From a halophilic archaeon (GTDB lineage Archaea; Halobacteriota; Halobacteria; Halobacteriales; Haladaptataceae): 64,000 bases of DNA. Below are positions 50,536 through 59,623 of the stretch, one piece after another (position 1 is the first letter of the stretch; every line of letters begins with the position of its first letter). The translations under genes and the position numbers were made by a program. The stretch spans positions 554,909 through 618,908 of the forward strand of contig QNGA01000002.1 in the NCBI GenBank assembly GCA_003298465.1, written 5' to 3'. Below the pieces are notes generated by a model. The model was not told the DNA's origin. It did no database searches and worked only from the letters and a program-made list of their open reading frames with translations.

Positions 50536-50922
50536 ATGTCCGAGCAGGAGCCGACGTTCACGATTCCGCACCGTCCGCAGCGACGGTACCCTCGCAGCGG
50601 CGGCGTCACCTACGAGGGCGAGACCATCTTCCGTCTCTCGCCCGACGCCGACCGCGAGGAGGAGCACCTGGCCGACCTCGTCGAGGGCGTGCTCGCGGGC
50701 GACGCCTACACGTTCGGCGACTGGTTCGACCTGCCGGCGCCGGTGTATCTCGTCCACGACGACGAACTCGACACGACCTTCACCGCGGTCGTCCGGAACG
50801 GCTCCGTCGAGTTGCACGTCCTGCCGGACACCAGTTCGGAGGGGCTGGCGGCGCTCTACCGCCGACTCGCTGCGGCCTCCGAGACCGACTGGTCGGTCGC
50901 CTGCGAGTCCTCGCCGTCCTGA
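50536..50922 (+). CDS. Conserved haloarchaeal hypothetical protein
   Basis: A 128-residue soluble protein. The middle is acidic (LSPDADREEEHLADLVEGVL) and the C-terminal half beta-rich (APVYLVHDDELDTTFTAVVR; GSVELHVLPDTSSEGL). No motif was recognised. ATG at 50536 follows a TATA-like actatttaac (50489-50498) at a somewhat long distance. It ends 55 bp from the convergent sulfurtransferase gene. Confidence 0.6.
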   Translation: MSEQEPTFTIPHRPQRRYPRSGGVTYEGETIFRLSPDADREEEHLADLVEGVLAGDAYTFGDWFDLPAPVYLVHDDELDTTFTAVVRNGSVELHVLPDTSSEGLAALYRRLAAASETDWSVACESSPS

Positions 50923-50976
50923 AATCGGTCGGAAAAAACGAGTTCGCGGTTCGCTGGCTCGGCGGCCGGGGCGCGA

Positions 50977-51864
50977 CTACCCCTTGCTCGCGCGACTGGC
51001 GGGGTCGTCGACCTCCGTCTCGATGGGCGAGCGGATGAGGTTGCCCCACTCCGTCCACGACCCGTCGTAGTTGCGCACGTCGTCGTAGCCCAGCAGTTCG
51101 TGCAGCGTGAACCAGGTTATCGAGGAGCGCTCACCGATGCGACAGTAGGTGACGACCTCGCTGTCGTCGGTGATCCCCTGCTCGTCGTAGAGCGACTGCA
51201 GTTCGTCGGGGTCCTTGAACGTCCCGTCGTCGTTCACGTTCTCCTTCCACGTGATGTTCGTCGCGCCCGGGATGTGACCGGCGCGCTGGGCGGTCTCGGG
51301 GCTGCCCTCGGGCGCTATCTTCTCCCCGCGGTACTCCTCGGCGGAGCGCACGTCGACGAGCGGTACGTCTATCTCCAGCGCGTCTTCCACGCCCTCGCGG
51401 TAGATGCGGATTCCGTCGTAGGGGCCGCCGGCGTCGTACTCCTGGGACGGGAAGTCGGGTTCCTCGTCGGTCGTCTCGTAGTCGTTGTCGAGCCAGTACT
51501 TGCGGCCGCCGTCGAGCAGGTAGACGTCGTCGTGGCCGTAGTACCGGAACTGCCAGTAGGTGTAGGCCGCCCACTGGTTCCACTCGTCGCCGTAGAGGAC
51601 GACCGTGGAGTCGTCGCTGATGCCGGCCCGTCCCATCTTCTCGGCGAAGTCCTCCTTCTTCAGGATGTCGCGCTGGAACGAGTCCTGGAGGTGCGGGCCC
51701 CACCGGAACCCGACCGCACCCGGGATGTGTTCCTCGGCGTACGACTCGTCGTAGTCGATGTCGGCTTCGACGAGGCGATACTCGGGGTCGTCGCTCTGGA
51801 ACTCCTCCAGTCGGTCCGCGACCCAGTCGGCACTCACGAGCGCGTCGTTCGCGTAGTCTGGCAT
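50977..51864 (-). CDS. Thiosulfate/3-mercaptopyruvate sulfurtransferase
   Basis: A 295-residue protein with two rhodanese domains. The N-terminal, inactive domain has VSADWVADRLEEFQSDDPEY; the C-terminal domain has the active-site loop VVTYCRIGERSSITWF, with the catalytic Cys in CRIGER. It moves sulfur from thiosulfate or mercaptopyruvate to thiol acceptors in the cytoplasm. It is monocistronic. Confidence 0.94.
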   Translation of the reverse strand: MPDYANDALVSADWVADRLEEFQSDDPEYRLVEADIDYDESYAEEHIPGAVGFRWGPHLQDSFQRDILKKEDFAEKMGRAGISDDSTVVLYGDEWNQWAAYTYWQFRYYGHDDVYLLDGGRKYWLDNDYETTDEEPDFPSQEYDAGGPYDGIRIYREGVEDALEIDVPLVDVRSAEEYRGEKIAPEGSPETAQRAGHIPGATNITWKENVNDDGTFKDPDELQSLYDEQGITDDSEVVTYCRIGERSSITWFTLHELLGYDDVRNYDGSWTEWGNLIRSPIETEVDDPASRASKG

Positions 51865-51965
51865 GCACGCCAGTGTCGAGTTTCGTTCTCCTTTGTCTTT
51901 GCCCCAAACCTCACGGAGGCCGAAGATACTGGTGAAGGAACCGGTTCACTCGCTGACGGGTCGGC

Positions 51966-52913
51966 TCACTTCGCGTCCGTCCGGCGGGCGGACAGCACCG
52001 GCACGTCGGTGTGGCGCAGCACGGTCTCGGTGACGCTGCCGACGAGGTACCGCCCCAGACCCGACCGTCCGTGGGTGCCCATCGCTATCAGGTCCGCGCC
52101 GCGCTCGCCCGCGACCTCGCGGATGGTCGACGACGGGACGCCCTGCTGGACGGTCGTCGTCACGTCGACGCCACGTTCCGCTCCGGCCGCCGCGACGGCG
52201 TCGGTCGCTCGCTCGCCGAGGTCTCCGAGCGCCGCCAGGGCGTTCGCGTTCGCGTCCGGGAACACGTCGTCGTCGACGAGCACGTTCCGGACGTCGACGA
52301 CGAACAGCGCGTGGACCGTCGCCTCGAACCGCTCCGCGACGGTCAGCGCGTGAGCGACCGCGGGACCGACGCCCTCGCGGCCGTCGGTGGCGACGAGCAC
52401 GTCGTCGTACTCGGTCGGCGTCCCGGTCCCGTCGTCGGTCCCGGTCGCGCGGAGGCTCAGCACGGGCACGTCCGCCTGTCGAAGCACGCGCTCGGTGACG
52501 CTGCCGACCAGTATGCGGTCGAGACCGGTTCGTCCGTGGGTGCCCATCGCTATCAGGTCGACGTCGTAATCGTCGACGTAGTCGAGAATCGCGGCCGAGG
52601 GAACGCCCGCGACGACGTCGGAGACCGTCGCGACGCCCGCGTCGTCGGCCCGTTCGGCGACGGTCGCGACCGTTCTCTCACCGGCGGCTTCGAGGCGGTC
52701 TTCCTGCTCGCGGGCGACATCGTCGAGGTCGGCGATGCCCGAACTGTACCGGCGCGCGTCGACGACGTGAAGCACGTGCAGCGTCGCGTCGAACGCGGCC
52801 GCCAGGGCCGTCGCGTGTCTCGCCGCTCGGTCGGACGGCGCGCTCCCGTCCGTCGGAACGAGAATCCGTTCGTACGCGCTGACGTCCTGCTCGTATGCTG
52901 TGGTGTCGGTCAT
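51966..52913 (-). CDS. Tandem universal stress protein
   Basis: A 315-residue protein with two Usp domains. The first begins ERILVPTDGSAPSDRAARHA and has the nucleotide loop GTHGRTGLDRILVGSVTERV; the second begins DDVLVATDGREGVGPAVAHA with GTHGRSGLGRYLVGSVTETV. Both ATP-binding loops are intact. Such proteins respond to starvation, UV or oxidative stress. It lies beside the DUF7344-like gene but is transcribed on its own. Confidence 0.93.
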   Translation of the reverse strand: MTDTTAYEQDVSAYERILVPTDGSAPSDRAARHATALAAAFDATLHVLHVVDARRYSSGIADLDDVAREQEDRLEAAGERTVATVAERADDAGVATVSDVVAGVPSAAILDYVDDYDVDLIAMGTHGRTGLDRILVGSVTERVLRQADVPVLSLRATGTDDGTGTPTEYDDVLVATDGREGVGPAVAHALTVAERFEATVHALFVVDVRNVLVDDDVFPDANANALAALGDLGERATDAVAAAGAERGVDVTTTVQQGVPSSTIREVAGERGADLIAMGTHGRSGLGRYLVGSVTETVLRHTDVPVLSARRTDAK

Positions 52914-53034
52914 GGTTCGAGATTCGAACGCGTCGCGGTCGGTTCGCCGTCGGCGTCCGCCGCCGGACGTTCGGGAGCCCTTACGGCTACCGCTTCGACC
53001 CCCGTCCGGAACGTCGCCGCGGACCCGTCGGCGG

Positions 53035-53406
53035 TCAGGGGACGTAGTGCTCTTCCAGGTCCTCGTCGATAGCGAACCGGAGGTCCGCCTCCAGCGACGC
53101 CACCCGGTCCGTGAGTTCGACGGTGTCGGTGTCGGCGTTTCGCTCGAGCAGGCCCGCCTGGGTCAGTTTCGGCAGGTGCGTGTGGACGAGCGAGATACAG
53201 ACCCGTTCCAGGCGGTCGTCGTCGAGGCTGTCCGGCGGCGCGTCGAACTCCCGACGCGCGACCGCCCGCGTCAGTTCGTCGATCGGAACCGGACGACGTT
53301 CGCCGAACAGGTACGCCAGCACGTGCCGGCGACGCTGGTCACGGAGAATGTCGAAGACCAGGTCCGGCGTCAACTCCGGCCAGTTCCGTTCGCGCTGGTT
53401 CGCCAT
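53035..53406 (-). CDS. DUF7344-type winged-helix regulator
   Basis: A 123-residue protein with the haloarchaeal DUF7344 winged helix: LTPDLVFDILRDQRRRHVLA and SLVHTHLPKLTQAGLLERNA. It has no membrane helix, unlike the relative at 42823. ATG at 53406 is used; a GTG nine bases upstream (53415) fits a TATA box near 53446 (minus-strand aagtatatgc). Targets unknown. Confidence 0.83.
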   Translation of the reverse strand: MANQRERNWPELTPDLVFDILRDQRRRHVLAYLFGERRPVPIDELTRAVARREFDAPPDSLDDDRLERVCISLVHTHLPKLTQAGLLERNADTDTVELTDRVASLEADLRFAIDEDLEEHYVP

Positions 53407-53590
53407 TGTCTTCACCTGTCTTCTTCTACGCCGTCGACAGGCATATACTTGGACCTCGACCGTCGGTTGACGGGCGCAGGAAGGATGCGCCCGGGACCGT
53501 CCTCGAACGCTGCGTCCGCACCGTCGCCGACGACCGCCGAACCGGACGCCTCGGCACGAGGACTAAGCCGTTCAGCGCCGTATCGGGGGT

Positions 53591-54271
53591 ATGGCCAGGC
53601 GACTGGCGGACGGTGTGTGGCTGCTGGAACTCGCCGACGTTCCGGTGTTCGGTGCGAACGCGTTCGTCGTCGACGACGGCGAGGTGACGCTGGTCGACGC
53701 GGGACTGCCGCGAGCGGGCCTGCCCGGCGAACTCGCGGACGCGGGCTACGACCCGACCGACGTGGACCGCGCGCTCGTCACCCACTACGACGTGGACCAC
53801 GTCGGCGGTCTCCGGGACCTCGCCCTCGACGCGCCGGTCCACGTCGGGGAGCGCGACGCCGCGCTCGTCGCGGGCGCGTACGACCCGCCGTGGCTCCACC
53901 ACAAGGGGGCGTTCCACCGCGTCGCGCGCCGACTCGTCTCGCTCCCGGCGACGCTCGACGTCCGCCCGGTCGCCGACGGCGAGCGCGTCGGCGGGTTCAC
54001 GGCCCACCACACGCCGGGGCACAACCCCGGACACACGGTCTACGTCCACGAGGCGCTCGGCGTCGGCCTGCTCGGGGACCTCGTCTGGGAGCGCGACGGC
54101 GACCTGACGCCGCCGGCGTGGTGGGACTCCTACGACGTCGCTCGACTGCACCGGAGCATCCGGCGGTTCGCCGGTCGCGACCCCTCGCTCGCGGTGGTCT
54201 GTCCCGGCCACGGCGACCCCGTCGTCGGCGGCGGGTCGGCGCGGCTGACCGACCTGGCCCGACGGCTCTGA
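53591..54271 (+). CDS. Metallo-beta-lactamase-fold hydrolase
   Basis: A 226-residue MBL protein. The metal motif is THYDVDHVGG, where the second His of the common HxHxDH is Asp (HxDxDH). Other ligands are visible: HTPGHNPGHTVYVHE and VVCPGHGDPVVGGG. The substrate, possibly a lactone or thioester, is unknown. It lies 133 bp upstream of the gene at 54405 in the same direction. Confidence 0.88.
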   Translation: MARRLADGVWLLELADVPVFGANAFVVDDGEVTLVDAGLPRAGLPGELADAGYDPTDVDRALVTHYDVDHVGGLRDLALDAPVHVGERDAALVAGAYDPPWLHHKGAFHRVARRLVSLPATLDVRPVADGERVGGFTAHHTPGHNPGHTVYVHEALGVGLLGDLVWERDGDLTPPAWWDSYDVARLHRSIRRFAGRDPSLAVVCPGHGDPVVGGGSARLTDLARRL

Positions 54272-54404
54272 CGACCGCCGGCGCACCTGCCGGGGTCGCT
54301 CCGACTCCAGGCCGCGGAAAGGAGCGGCTACCGCGGTAGGCTCGGCCACACGAGGGCAAAGCACACCACGGACGTCGCCGAATCCACGCTCGGAGGGTGG
54401 AAGG

Positions 54405-55379
54405 GTGAGATATCTCGTCACGGGCGCGACGGGCGCTATCGGCAATGCAGTCGTCGAACAGCTTCTCGGGAGTCGGGCGTCGGAATCGGACGACGCGCCC
54501 GAGACGGGTCCGCGACTCGGAGCGGGCGACGTCCTGCGCGTCTTCGTGCGGAACGCCGACCGCTTCCGCGACCGGTTCCCGGACGCGCCGGTCGAGGTCG
54601 CGGAGGGGAACGCACTGACGCCAATCGACGTGCGGAGCGCGGCGGCCGACGTCGACGTCGTCGTTCACTGCGTCAACTTCCCCATCGCTCGCTACCACCA
54701 GAACGTCGAGGCGGCGAGGCTGCTCGTGACCGCTGTCGGCGAGGACCGACCGCATCTCGTCTTCCCCGGGAACACGTGGGTGTTCGGCTCGCCGGATCCG
54801 CCGATAACGCCGACGACGCCGTTCGACCCGCCGTCGCGACTCGCCAGATTGAAAGCCGAGACGGACGCGGTGCTGACGAACGCGCCCTTCCCGACGACCG
54901 TCGTCCACCTGCCGGACTTCTACGGTCCGCACGTGACCAACGACCTCGTCCGGCCACTGTTCGCTCGCCCCCTCGCGGGCGACGGCGTCGTCTTTCCCGC
55001 GCCGGTCGACGTGCCGCACGAGTTCGTCTACGTGGACGACGCGGCGCGCGCGCTGCTCGCCGTCGCGGGCGAGGAGGCGGCCGAGAACCGCCGGTACACC
55101 GTCGGGACGGAACCGACGACGGTCCGGAAGTTCGTCCGGCGGGCGTACGACGCCGCGGGCACGGACGGCCGCGTCTGGGGCCTGCCGCCGTGGGTCGTCC
55201 GCGTCGCGGCGCTGTTCAGCGACCGGGTCCGCGCCGTCGCCGACATCCTCCACGTCTTCGCGACGGACGTGACGATGAGCGGCGCGGCGATCCGGGAGGA
55301 CGTGGGGTTCGAACCGCGAGTGGGCTACCGCGAGGGCGTCCGGCGAACCGTCGCGTGGTACGACTCCGAGGGGGTTTAA
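54405..55379 (+). CDS. NAD-dependent epimerase/dehydratase
   Basis: A 324-residue extended SDR. The nucleotide loop is VTGATGAIGNAVVEQLLGSR; an acidic insertion (ESDDAPETG) follows. ADVDVVVHCVNFP and LVFPGNTWVFG are typical. The catalytic Tyr-x3-Lys is not obvious. The start is GTG at 54405. It is 26 bp upstream of the CPBP gene and probably co-transcribed. Confidence 0.85.
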   Translation: MRYLVTGATGAIGNAVVEQLLGSRASESDDAPETGPRLGAGDVLRVFVRNADRFRDRFPDAPVEVAEGNALTPIDVRSAAADVDVVVHCVNFPIARYHQNVEAARLLVTAVGEDRPHLVFPGNTWVFGSPDPPITPTTPFDPPSRLARLKAETDAVLTNAPFPTTVVHLPDFYGPHVTNDLVRPLFARPLAGDGVVFPAPVDVPHEFVYVDDAARALLAVAGEEAAENRRYTVGTEPTTVRKFVRRAYDAAGTDGRVWGLPPWVVRVAALFSDRVRAVADILHVFATDVTMSGAAIREDVGFEPRVGYREGVRRTVAWYDSEGV

Positions 55380-55405
55380 CAGTCGTGGCGCCGAAACCTC
55401 ACACG

Positions 55406-56152
55406 ATGTCAGCCCTCTCGAATCGACGCTCGCGCGCGCTCCTGGCCGCGGTCGGCCTGGGCGTCGGCGGGTACGCGTTCGCCGTCGCCGTCGTCCTCGT
55501 GGCCGGCCTCGTCCTCGCGGCCGCGGGAGTTCCCGTGCTCGACAGCCCGTCGCTTCTCATCGGTCTCTCGGTCGTCATGGGGCAGGGCGTCGGTTTCGGT
55601 CTGTTCGCGCTGCTGTATCTCCGGTACACCGGGCGCGGCCTCTCGTACGTGAAGGCCCGCGTTCCGACGCTCCGCGACCTCGGCTGGACCGTCGGCGGAT
55701 TCGTCGTCTTCTACAGCGGCCTCGTCGCCGTCTCGGTGCTGTTGTCGTCGCTCGGCATCCAGTCGGCCCAGAACGAGATAACCCAGATCGGCGAACAGGA
55801 CCCGACCGTGTTCCTGCTTCTGATTCCGCTCTCGCTCCTGCTCATCGGCCCCGGCGAGGAACTCCTCTACCGGGCCGTCGTCCAGGAGCGACTCCGCGAG
55901 GCGTACGGTCGCTGGGTCGCCATCGCGGTCGCCAGCCTCATCTTCGCGCTCGTCCACGTCTTCTCCCTGCAGGGCGGTGCGGGCGGAAAGCTCGCGTACC
56001 TCGCCATCCTGTTCGTCCTGTCGCCCATCCTCGGCGCGGCGTACGAGTACACCCGGAACCTCGTCGTCCCGGCCGTCATCCACGGGCTGTTCAACGCCGT
56101 CCAGTTCGGCCTCGCCTACCTGACGATGACCGGCCAGATGCCCGGGACGTAG
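55406..56152 (+). CDS. CPBP-family intramembrane metalloprotease
   Basis: A 248-residue membrane protein with about seven helices. The CPBP motifs are GPGEELLYRAVVQERL (EExxxR), FALVHVFSL (the first His), and PAVIHGLFNAVQF (His and Asn). Likely a Rce1/Abi-type protease. A second CPBP gene is at 6972; the two are not close relatives by eye. It follows the epimerase-like gene in the same direction. Confidence 0.88.
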   Translation: MSALSNRRSRALLAAVGLGVGGYAFAVAVVLVAGLVLAAAGVPVLDSPSLLIGLSVVMGQGVGFGLFALLYLRYTGRGLSYVKARVPTLRDLGWTVGGFVVFYSGLVAVSVLLSSLGIQSAQNEITQIGEQDPTVFLLLIPLSLLLIGPGEELLYRAVVQERLREAYGRWVAIAVASLIFALVHVFSLQGGAGGKLAYLAILFVLSPILGAAYEYTRNLVVPAVIHGLFNAVQFGLAYLTMTGQMPGT

Positions 56153-56154
56153 CG

Positions 56155-56433
56155 TCACTCCCCGTACCAGCGGCGAATCTCGAACTCGGCGTACCCGCCG
56201 TAGGCGAGTTCGAGCGACCCCATCCACCAGTTCCAGCGCTCCGGAAGCGAGTGGTCGTCCGGAGCGTCCCGCAGGTGCTCGACCACCGCCGCGGGCGTGA
56301 GTTCCGCGCCCGCGTCGCTCCGGTACGCGCCCGAATCGGCGAGGTCGCCGGCCTGCCGGACGACCACGCGGCGAGCGCCCGGCGGCGCGTCGAACGCCTC
56401 CCCGAGTCTGCGGTCGAGTTCCGTCGCGTCCAT
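56155..56433 (-). CDS. Conserved haloarchaeal hypothetical protein
   Basis: A 92-residue soluble protein. It starts MDATELDRRLGEAFDAPPGA; the C-terminal part is rich in Trp (PERWNWWMGSLELAYGGYAE). No motif was recognised. It ends 3 bp from the convergent CPBP gene and is divergent from the gene at 56469. Confidence 0.6.
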   Translation of the reverse strand: MDATELDRRLGEAFDAPPGARRVVVRQAGDLADSGAYRSDAGAELTPAAVVEHLRDAPDDHSLPERWNWWMGSLELAYGGYAEFEIRRWYGE

Positions 56434-56468
56434 CGCCCTTTATTGGGTCGCCGTGCGTGGTAACTCCT

Positions 56469-56756
56469 GTGACTACCGAACGACCGACCGTGTTCGCGGT
56501 GGACGAGTACGAGGCCCAGCAGTTCGACGGCGTCCTGATACAGGACGACGCCGTCGTCTGCCTCGACGCCGGGGAGCGCGCCCGGGTCATCCCGATGGAC
56601 AAGGTGAACCACGTCGACGCCGACCCGGACCTCCTGCTGACCGGCGCGGAGGTCCCCGACTCGTTCTTCGGCGGCGCTGAGTACGCCTTCGTCGACCCGT
56701 CGAAGTTCGACCGCCTCCAGGAACACCTCGACGCCATCGAGCGCGAGAACTACTGA
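56469..56756 (+). CDS. Conserved haloarchaeal hypothetical protein
   Basis: A 95-residue acidic protein (TTERPTVFAVDEYEAQQFDG; VVCLDAGERARVIPMDKVNH). GTG at 56469 was preferred over the upstream GTG at 56457, because a TATA-like ctttattgg (56438-56446) is centred about 27 nt before it. A beta-rich fold is likely. Function unknown. Confidence 0.6.
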   Translation: MTTERPTVFAVDEYEAQQFDGVLIQDDAVVCLDAGERARVIPMDKVNHVDADPDLLLTGAEVPDSFFGGAEYAFVDPSKFDRLQEHLDAIERENY

Positions 56757-56802
56757 GTTCGGCCGCCTCGACCGGTGACGCCTCGAAGTCGCCGTCGACT
56801 CC

Positions 56803-57771
56803 CTACCCGTCCAGCGTGCGCTGGACGGCGGCCAGGATGCGGTCTGCGTCCGGACGGTAGTCGTCCTCGCGGGCGAACAGGGGGTACGGAACGTCGTAGC
56901 CGGTGACGCGCTCTACCGGCGTCTCGAGGTGGTAGAACGCCTCGTCGTTGATGCGGGCGATTATCTCGGCCGCCATCCCCGCGGTGCGCGGCGCTTCGTG
57001 GACGACCACGCACCGGCCGGTCTTCCGCACCGATTCGACGATTGCGTCGTCGTCCAGCGGGACGATGCTGCGGAGGTCGAGCACCTCGACGCTCGCGTCC
57101 GCGTCCTCGGCGGCCGCCGTCGCCTCGCGGACCATCGCGCCCCACGCGACGACGGTGACGTCGTCGCCCTCGCGGACGGTCCGGGCCTCGCCGAGCGGTA
57201 CGACGTGGTCGCCGTCCGGCACCTCCTCGCGGGCCGCGCGGTAGAGCCGCGTCGGCTCCATGAACACCACGGGGTCGGGGTCCCGTATCGAGGCGGTCAG
57301 TAGTCCCTTCGCGTCCGACGGGGTCCCGGGGACGACCACCTTCAGGCCGGGGACGTTGGCGAACCCGGCCTCGAAGCTTTCGGAGTGGTGTTCCAGCGCC
57401 CGGATGCCGCCACCGTACGGCGTCCGAACGGTCATCGGACAGCCGTACCGGCCGCGGGTCCGACTCCGGATGCGGGCGACGTGCTGCTGGAGCTGGTGGA
57501 ACCCCTGGTAGAGGAACCCCTGGAACTGTATCTCCGGGACGGGCGTGAAGCCGGACGCGCCCAGTCCGACGCCGAGACCGACGATGGCGGACTCCGCCAG
57601 CGGCGTGTCGACGACGCGGTCGGGGAAGTCGTCGATGAGGCCCTCCGTCGCCCGGAACACGCCGCCGTTGACGCCGACGTCCTCGCCGTAGACGACCACC
57701 GACTCGTCGCGCGCGAGTTCCCCGCGGAGCGCCTCGCGGACGGCCTCCACGATGCGGAGTTCACTCGCCAC
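56803..57771 (-). CDS. 2-oxoacid dehydrogenase E1 component, beta subunit
   Basis: A 322-residue transketolase-like protein of the pyruvate/branched-chain 2-oxoacid dehydrogenase E1 beta family. VYGEDVGVNGGVFRATEGLI and DTPLAESAIVGLGVGLGASG mark the TPP-domain half; EVLDLRSIVPLDDDAIVESV and CVVVHEAPRTAGMAAEI mark the C-terminal half. With E1 alpha it decarboxylates a 2-oxoacid onto lipoyl-E2. GTG at 57771 overlaps the E1 alpha stop by 11 bp. No E2 or E3 gene follows in the window. Confidence 0.92.
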   Translation of the reverse strand: MASELRIVEAVREALRGELARDESVVVYGEDVGVNGGVFRATEGLIDDFPDRVVDTPLAESAIVGLGVGLGASGFTPVPEIQFQGFLYQGFHQLQQHVARIRSRTRGRYGCPMTVRTPYGGGIRALEHHSESFEAGFANVPGLKVVVPGTPSDAKGLLTASIRDPDPVVFMEPTRLYRAAREEVPDGDHVVPLGEARTVREGDDVTVVAWGAMVREATAAAEDADASVEVLDLRSIVPLDDDAIVESVRKTGRCVVVHEAPRTAGMAAEIIARINDEAFYHLETPVERVTGYDVPYPLFAREDDYRPDADRILAAVQRTLDG

Positions 57772-58828
57772 GTTCGAACGCCTCCCGTTGGCGCTGGACC
57801 GACCGCGGCGGGTCGGCGTAGGCGAACTCGAACATGTCGGCCGGGTCGACGTCCGCCTCGCCCGCCTTCGCGCGCTCGATGGCGTCGGCGAGTTCCGCCT
57901 CTATCTCCTCGTCTATCCGCGCCACCGCCTCGTCGTCGAGCACGCCCTCCTCCCGGAGGTACGCCTCGAACCGCTCGACCGGACCGCGACGCCCCCACTC
58001 CGCTTCCTCCTCCTCCGTGCGGTAGACGGCGGGGTTGTCCGAGGTGGTGTGCATCGACAGCCGGTAGGTGAGCGCCTCCACGAACACCGGGTCGCCGGCC
58101 CTCGCCCGTTCGAGCGCGTCGCTGACGACGCCGTAGACGCCGAGCAGGTCGTTGCCGTCCACCTGCACGCCCTCGATGCCGGCGGCGACCGCCTTCTGCG
58201 CCAGCGTCTCGGTGCGCGTCTGCTGCGCCCGGGGCGTCGAGATGGCGTACCGGTTGTTCTGACAGAGGAAGACGACGTGGGCGTCGAACACGCCGGCGAC
58301 GTTCATCGCCTCGTACACGTCGCCCTCGCTGGTCGCGCCGTCGCCGAAGTAGGTGAGGGTTGCGGCGTCCTCGCCTCCGAGTTCCTGTCCCCATCCGATT
58401 CCGGCGGCGTGGAGCGGTTGCGTCCCGACCGGGACGGCCGGCGGCATGTCGCGGTTCTCGTCCGGAATCTCGGCCCCCTCCTCCATCCCCATCGCGTACC
58501 AGAGCAGCGCGTGCGGCGACACGCCTCGCGTGAGGAAGGCGGCGCTCTCGCGGAACGAGGGGACCATCCAGTCCTCGTCGGCGAGCGCGAGCGCGCTCCC
58601 GACCTGCGCCGCTTCCTGGCCGATGGCGGGGGCGTACGTCCCCAGTTCTCCGCGGCGCTGGAGCGCGATTGCGCGCTCGTCCAGCCGCCGCGAGCGTTTC
58701 ATCTGCCGGTACGCCTCGCGCAGCCGTTCGTCCGAGAGGTCCGGCGCGAGTTCCCGGTCGACGGTGCCGTCTTCGGCGAGCACTTGCACGGAGTCCACCC
58801 CGAACTCCGCGATTCGTTGGCGCGGCAT
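57761..58828 (-). CDS. 2-oxoacid dehydrogenase E1 component, alpha subunit
   Basis: A 355-residue TPP enzyme. The TPP motif GDGATSEGDVYEAMNVAGVF through LCQNNRYAIS (GDG...NN) is intact. TYAPAIGQEAAQVGSALAL and YRLSMHTTSDNPAVYRTEEE (the phosphorylation-loop region of the family) are also clear. Upstream gene of the E1 pair. Haloarchaea use ferredoxin oxidoreductases for central 2-oxoacids, so these dehydrogenase-type E1s probably handle branched-chain or other substrates. Confidence 0.92.
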   Translation of the reverse strand: MPRQRIAEFGVDSVQVLAEDGTVDRELAPDLSDERLREAYRQMKRSRRLDERAIALQRRGELGTYAPAIGQEAAQVGSALALADEDWMVPSFRESAAFLTRGVSPHALLWYAMGMEEGAEIPDENRDMPPAVPVGTQPLHAAGIGWGQELGGEDAATLTYFGDGATSEGDVYEAMNVAGVFDAHVVFLCQNNRYAISTPRAQQTRTETLAQKAVAAGIEGVQVDGNDLLGVYGVVSDALERARAGDPVFVEALTYRLSMHTTSDNPAVYRTEEEEAEWGRRGPVERFEAYLREEGVLDDEAVARIDEEIEAELADAIERAKAGEADVDPADMFEFAYADPPRSVQRQREAFERGE

Positions 58829-58941
58829 GGCGACCGAGCTACGACGGCCCCCCACTTAGGTCACCTTGCCGCTGTCGTCGCCGTCCCGAGCGGGGACTCC
58901 CGTCCACACCAGTTTTCACTCCGGCGGGAGTACTCTCCCCT

Positions 58942-59568
58942 ATGTACGACCGGATTCTCGTCCCGACCGACGGTAGCACCGCGACGCGGGAAGCGGCGGA
59001 GCACGCCGTCGACGTCGCCGCCAAGTACGGCGCGACCGTCCACGCGCTGTACGTCGTCGGCACGGAGCGACTGGAGCGTTCGGGCGCCACCCGCGAGGAA
59101 CTCGAAGCCGAAGGCCGGGCGGCGACCGAGGCCGTGGTCGACCGGGCCGACGACGCGGGCGTCGACGTCGTCACCGCGGTCGAGGACGGCCGCCCCTCCG
59201 ACCGCATCCTCGAATACGTCGACGACGAGGACGTCGACCTCGTCGTCATGGGTACTCGCGGCCGGACCGGCGTCGGCCGCGTCCTGCTCGGCAGCGTCGC
59301 CGAGCGCGTCGTCCGCCGGGCCGACGTGCCGGTGATGACCGTCCGGGCCTCCGGCGAGCGCGCCGTCGAGACCGCGGAGGAGGCCGTCGCCGTCGCCCGG
59401 AACGCGCTCGAAGCGGAGGGCCACGACGACGTGTCCGTCACCGAGGAGCCGTATCGCGCCGCCAACACCTGGATCGTCCGCGCCGAGGGCGACGGCGACG
59501 CGTTCAACGTCCACGTCGACCCCTCCTCCGGGGACACCAGCGTCGCTCGCATTCGACGGCGCGACTGA
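58942..59568 (+). CDS. Universal stress protein fused to a PepSY-like domain
   Basis: A 208-residue protein. Residues 1-140 are a Usp domain (YDRILVPTDGSTATREAAEH; nucleotide loop GTRGRTGVGRVLLGSVAERV). The last 65 residues (AVAVARNALEAEGHDDVSVT; WIVRAEGDGDAFNVHVDPSS; TSVARIRRRD end) look like a PepSY-type helix-plus-strands unit, here in the cytoplasm. The fusion is unusual. It is divergent from the E1 pair. Confidence 0.85.
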   Translation: MYDRILVPTDGSTATREAAEHAVDVAAKYGATVHALYVVGTERLERSGATREELEAEGRAATEAVVDRADDAGVDVVTAVEDGRPSDRILEYVDDEDVDLVVMGTRGRTGVGRVLLGSVAERVVRRADVPVMTVRASGERAVETAEEAVAVARNALEAEGHDDVSVTEEPYRAANTWIVRAEGDGDAFNVHVDPSSGDTSVARIRRRD

Positions 59569-59623
59569 CCCGCCTTCCGCCCGCGACGGGAGCTTTTACC
59601 TCCCGGGGCGCGTGGCTCCGCCC

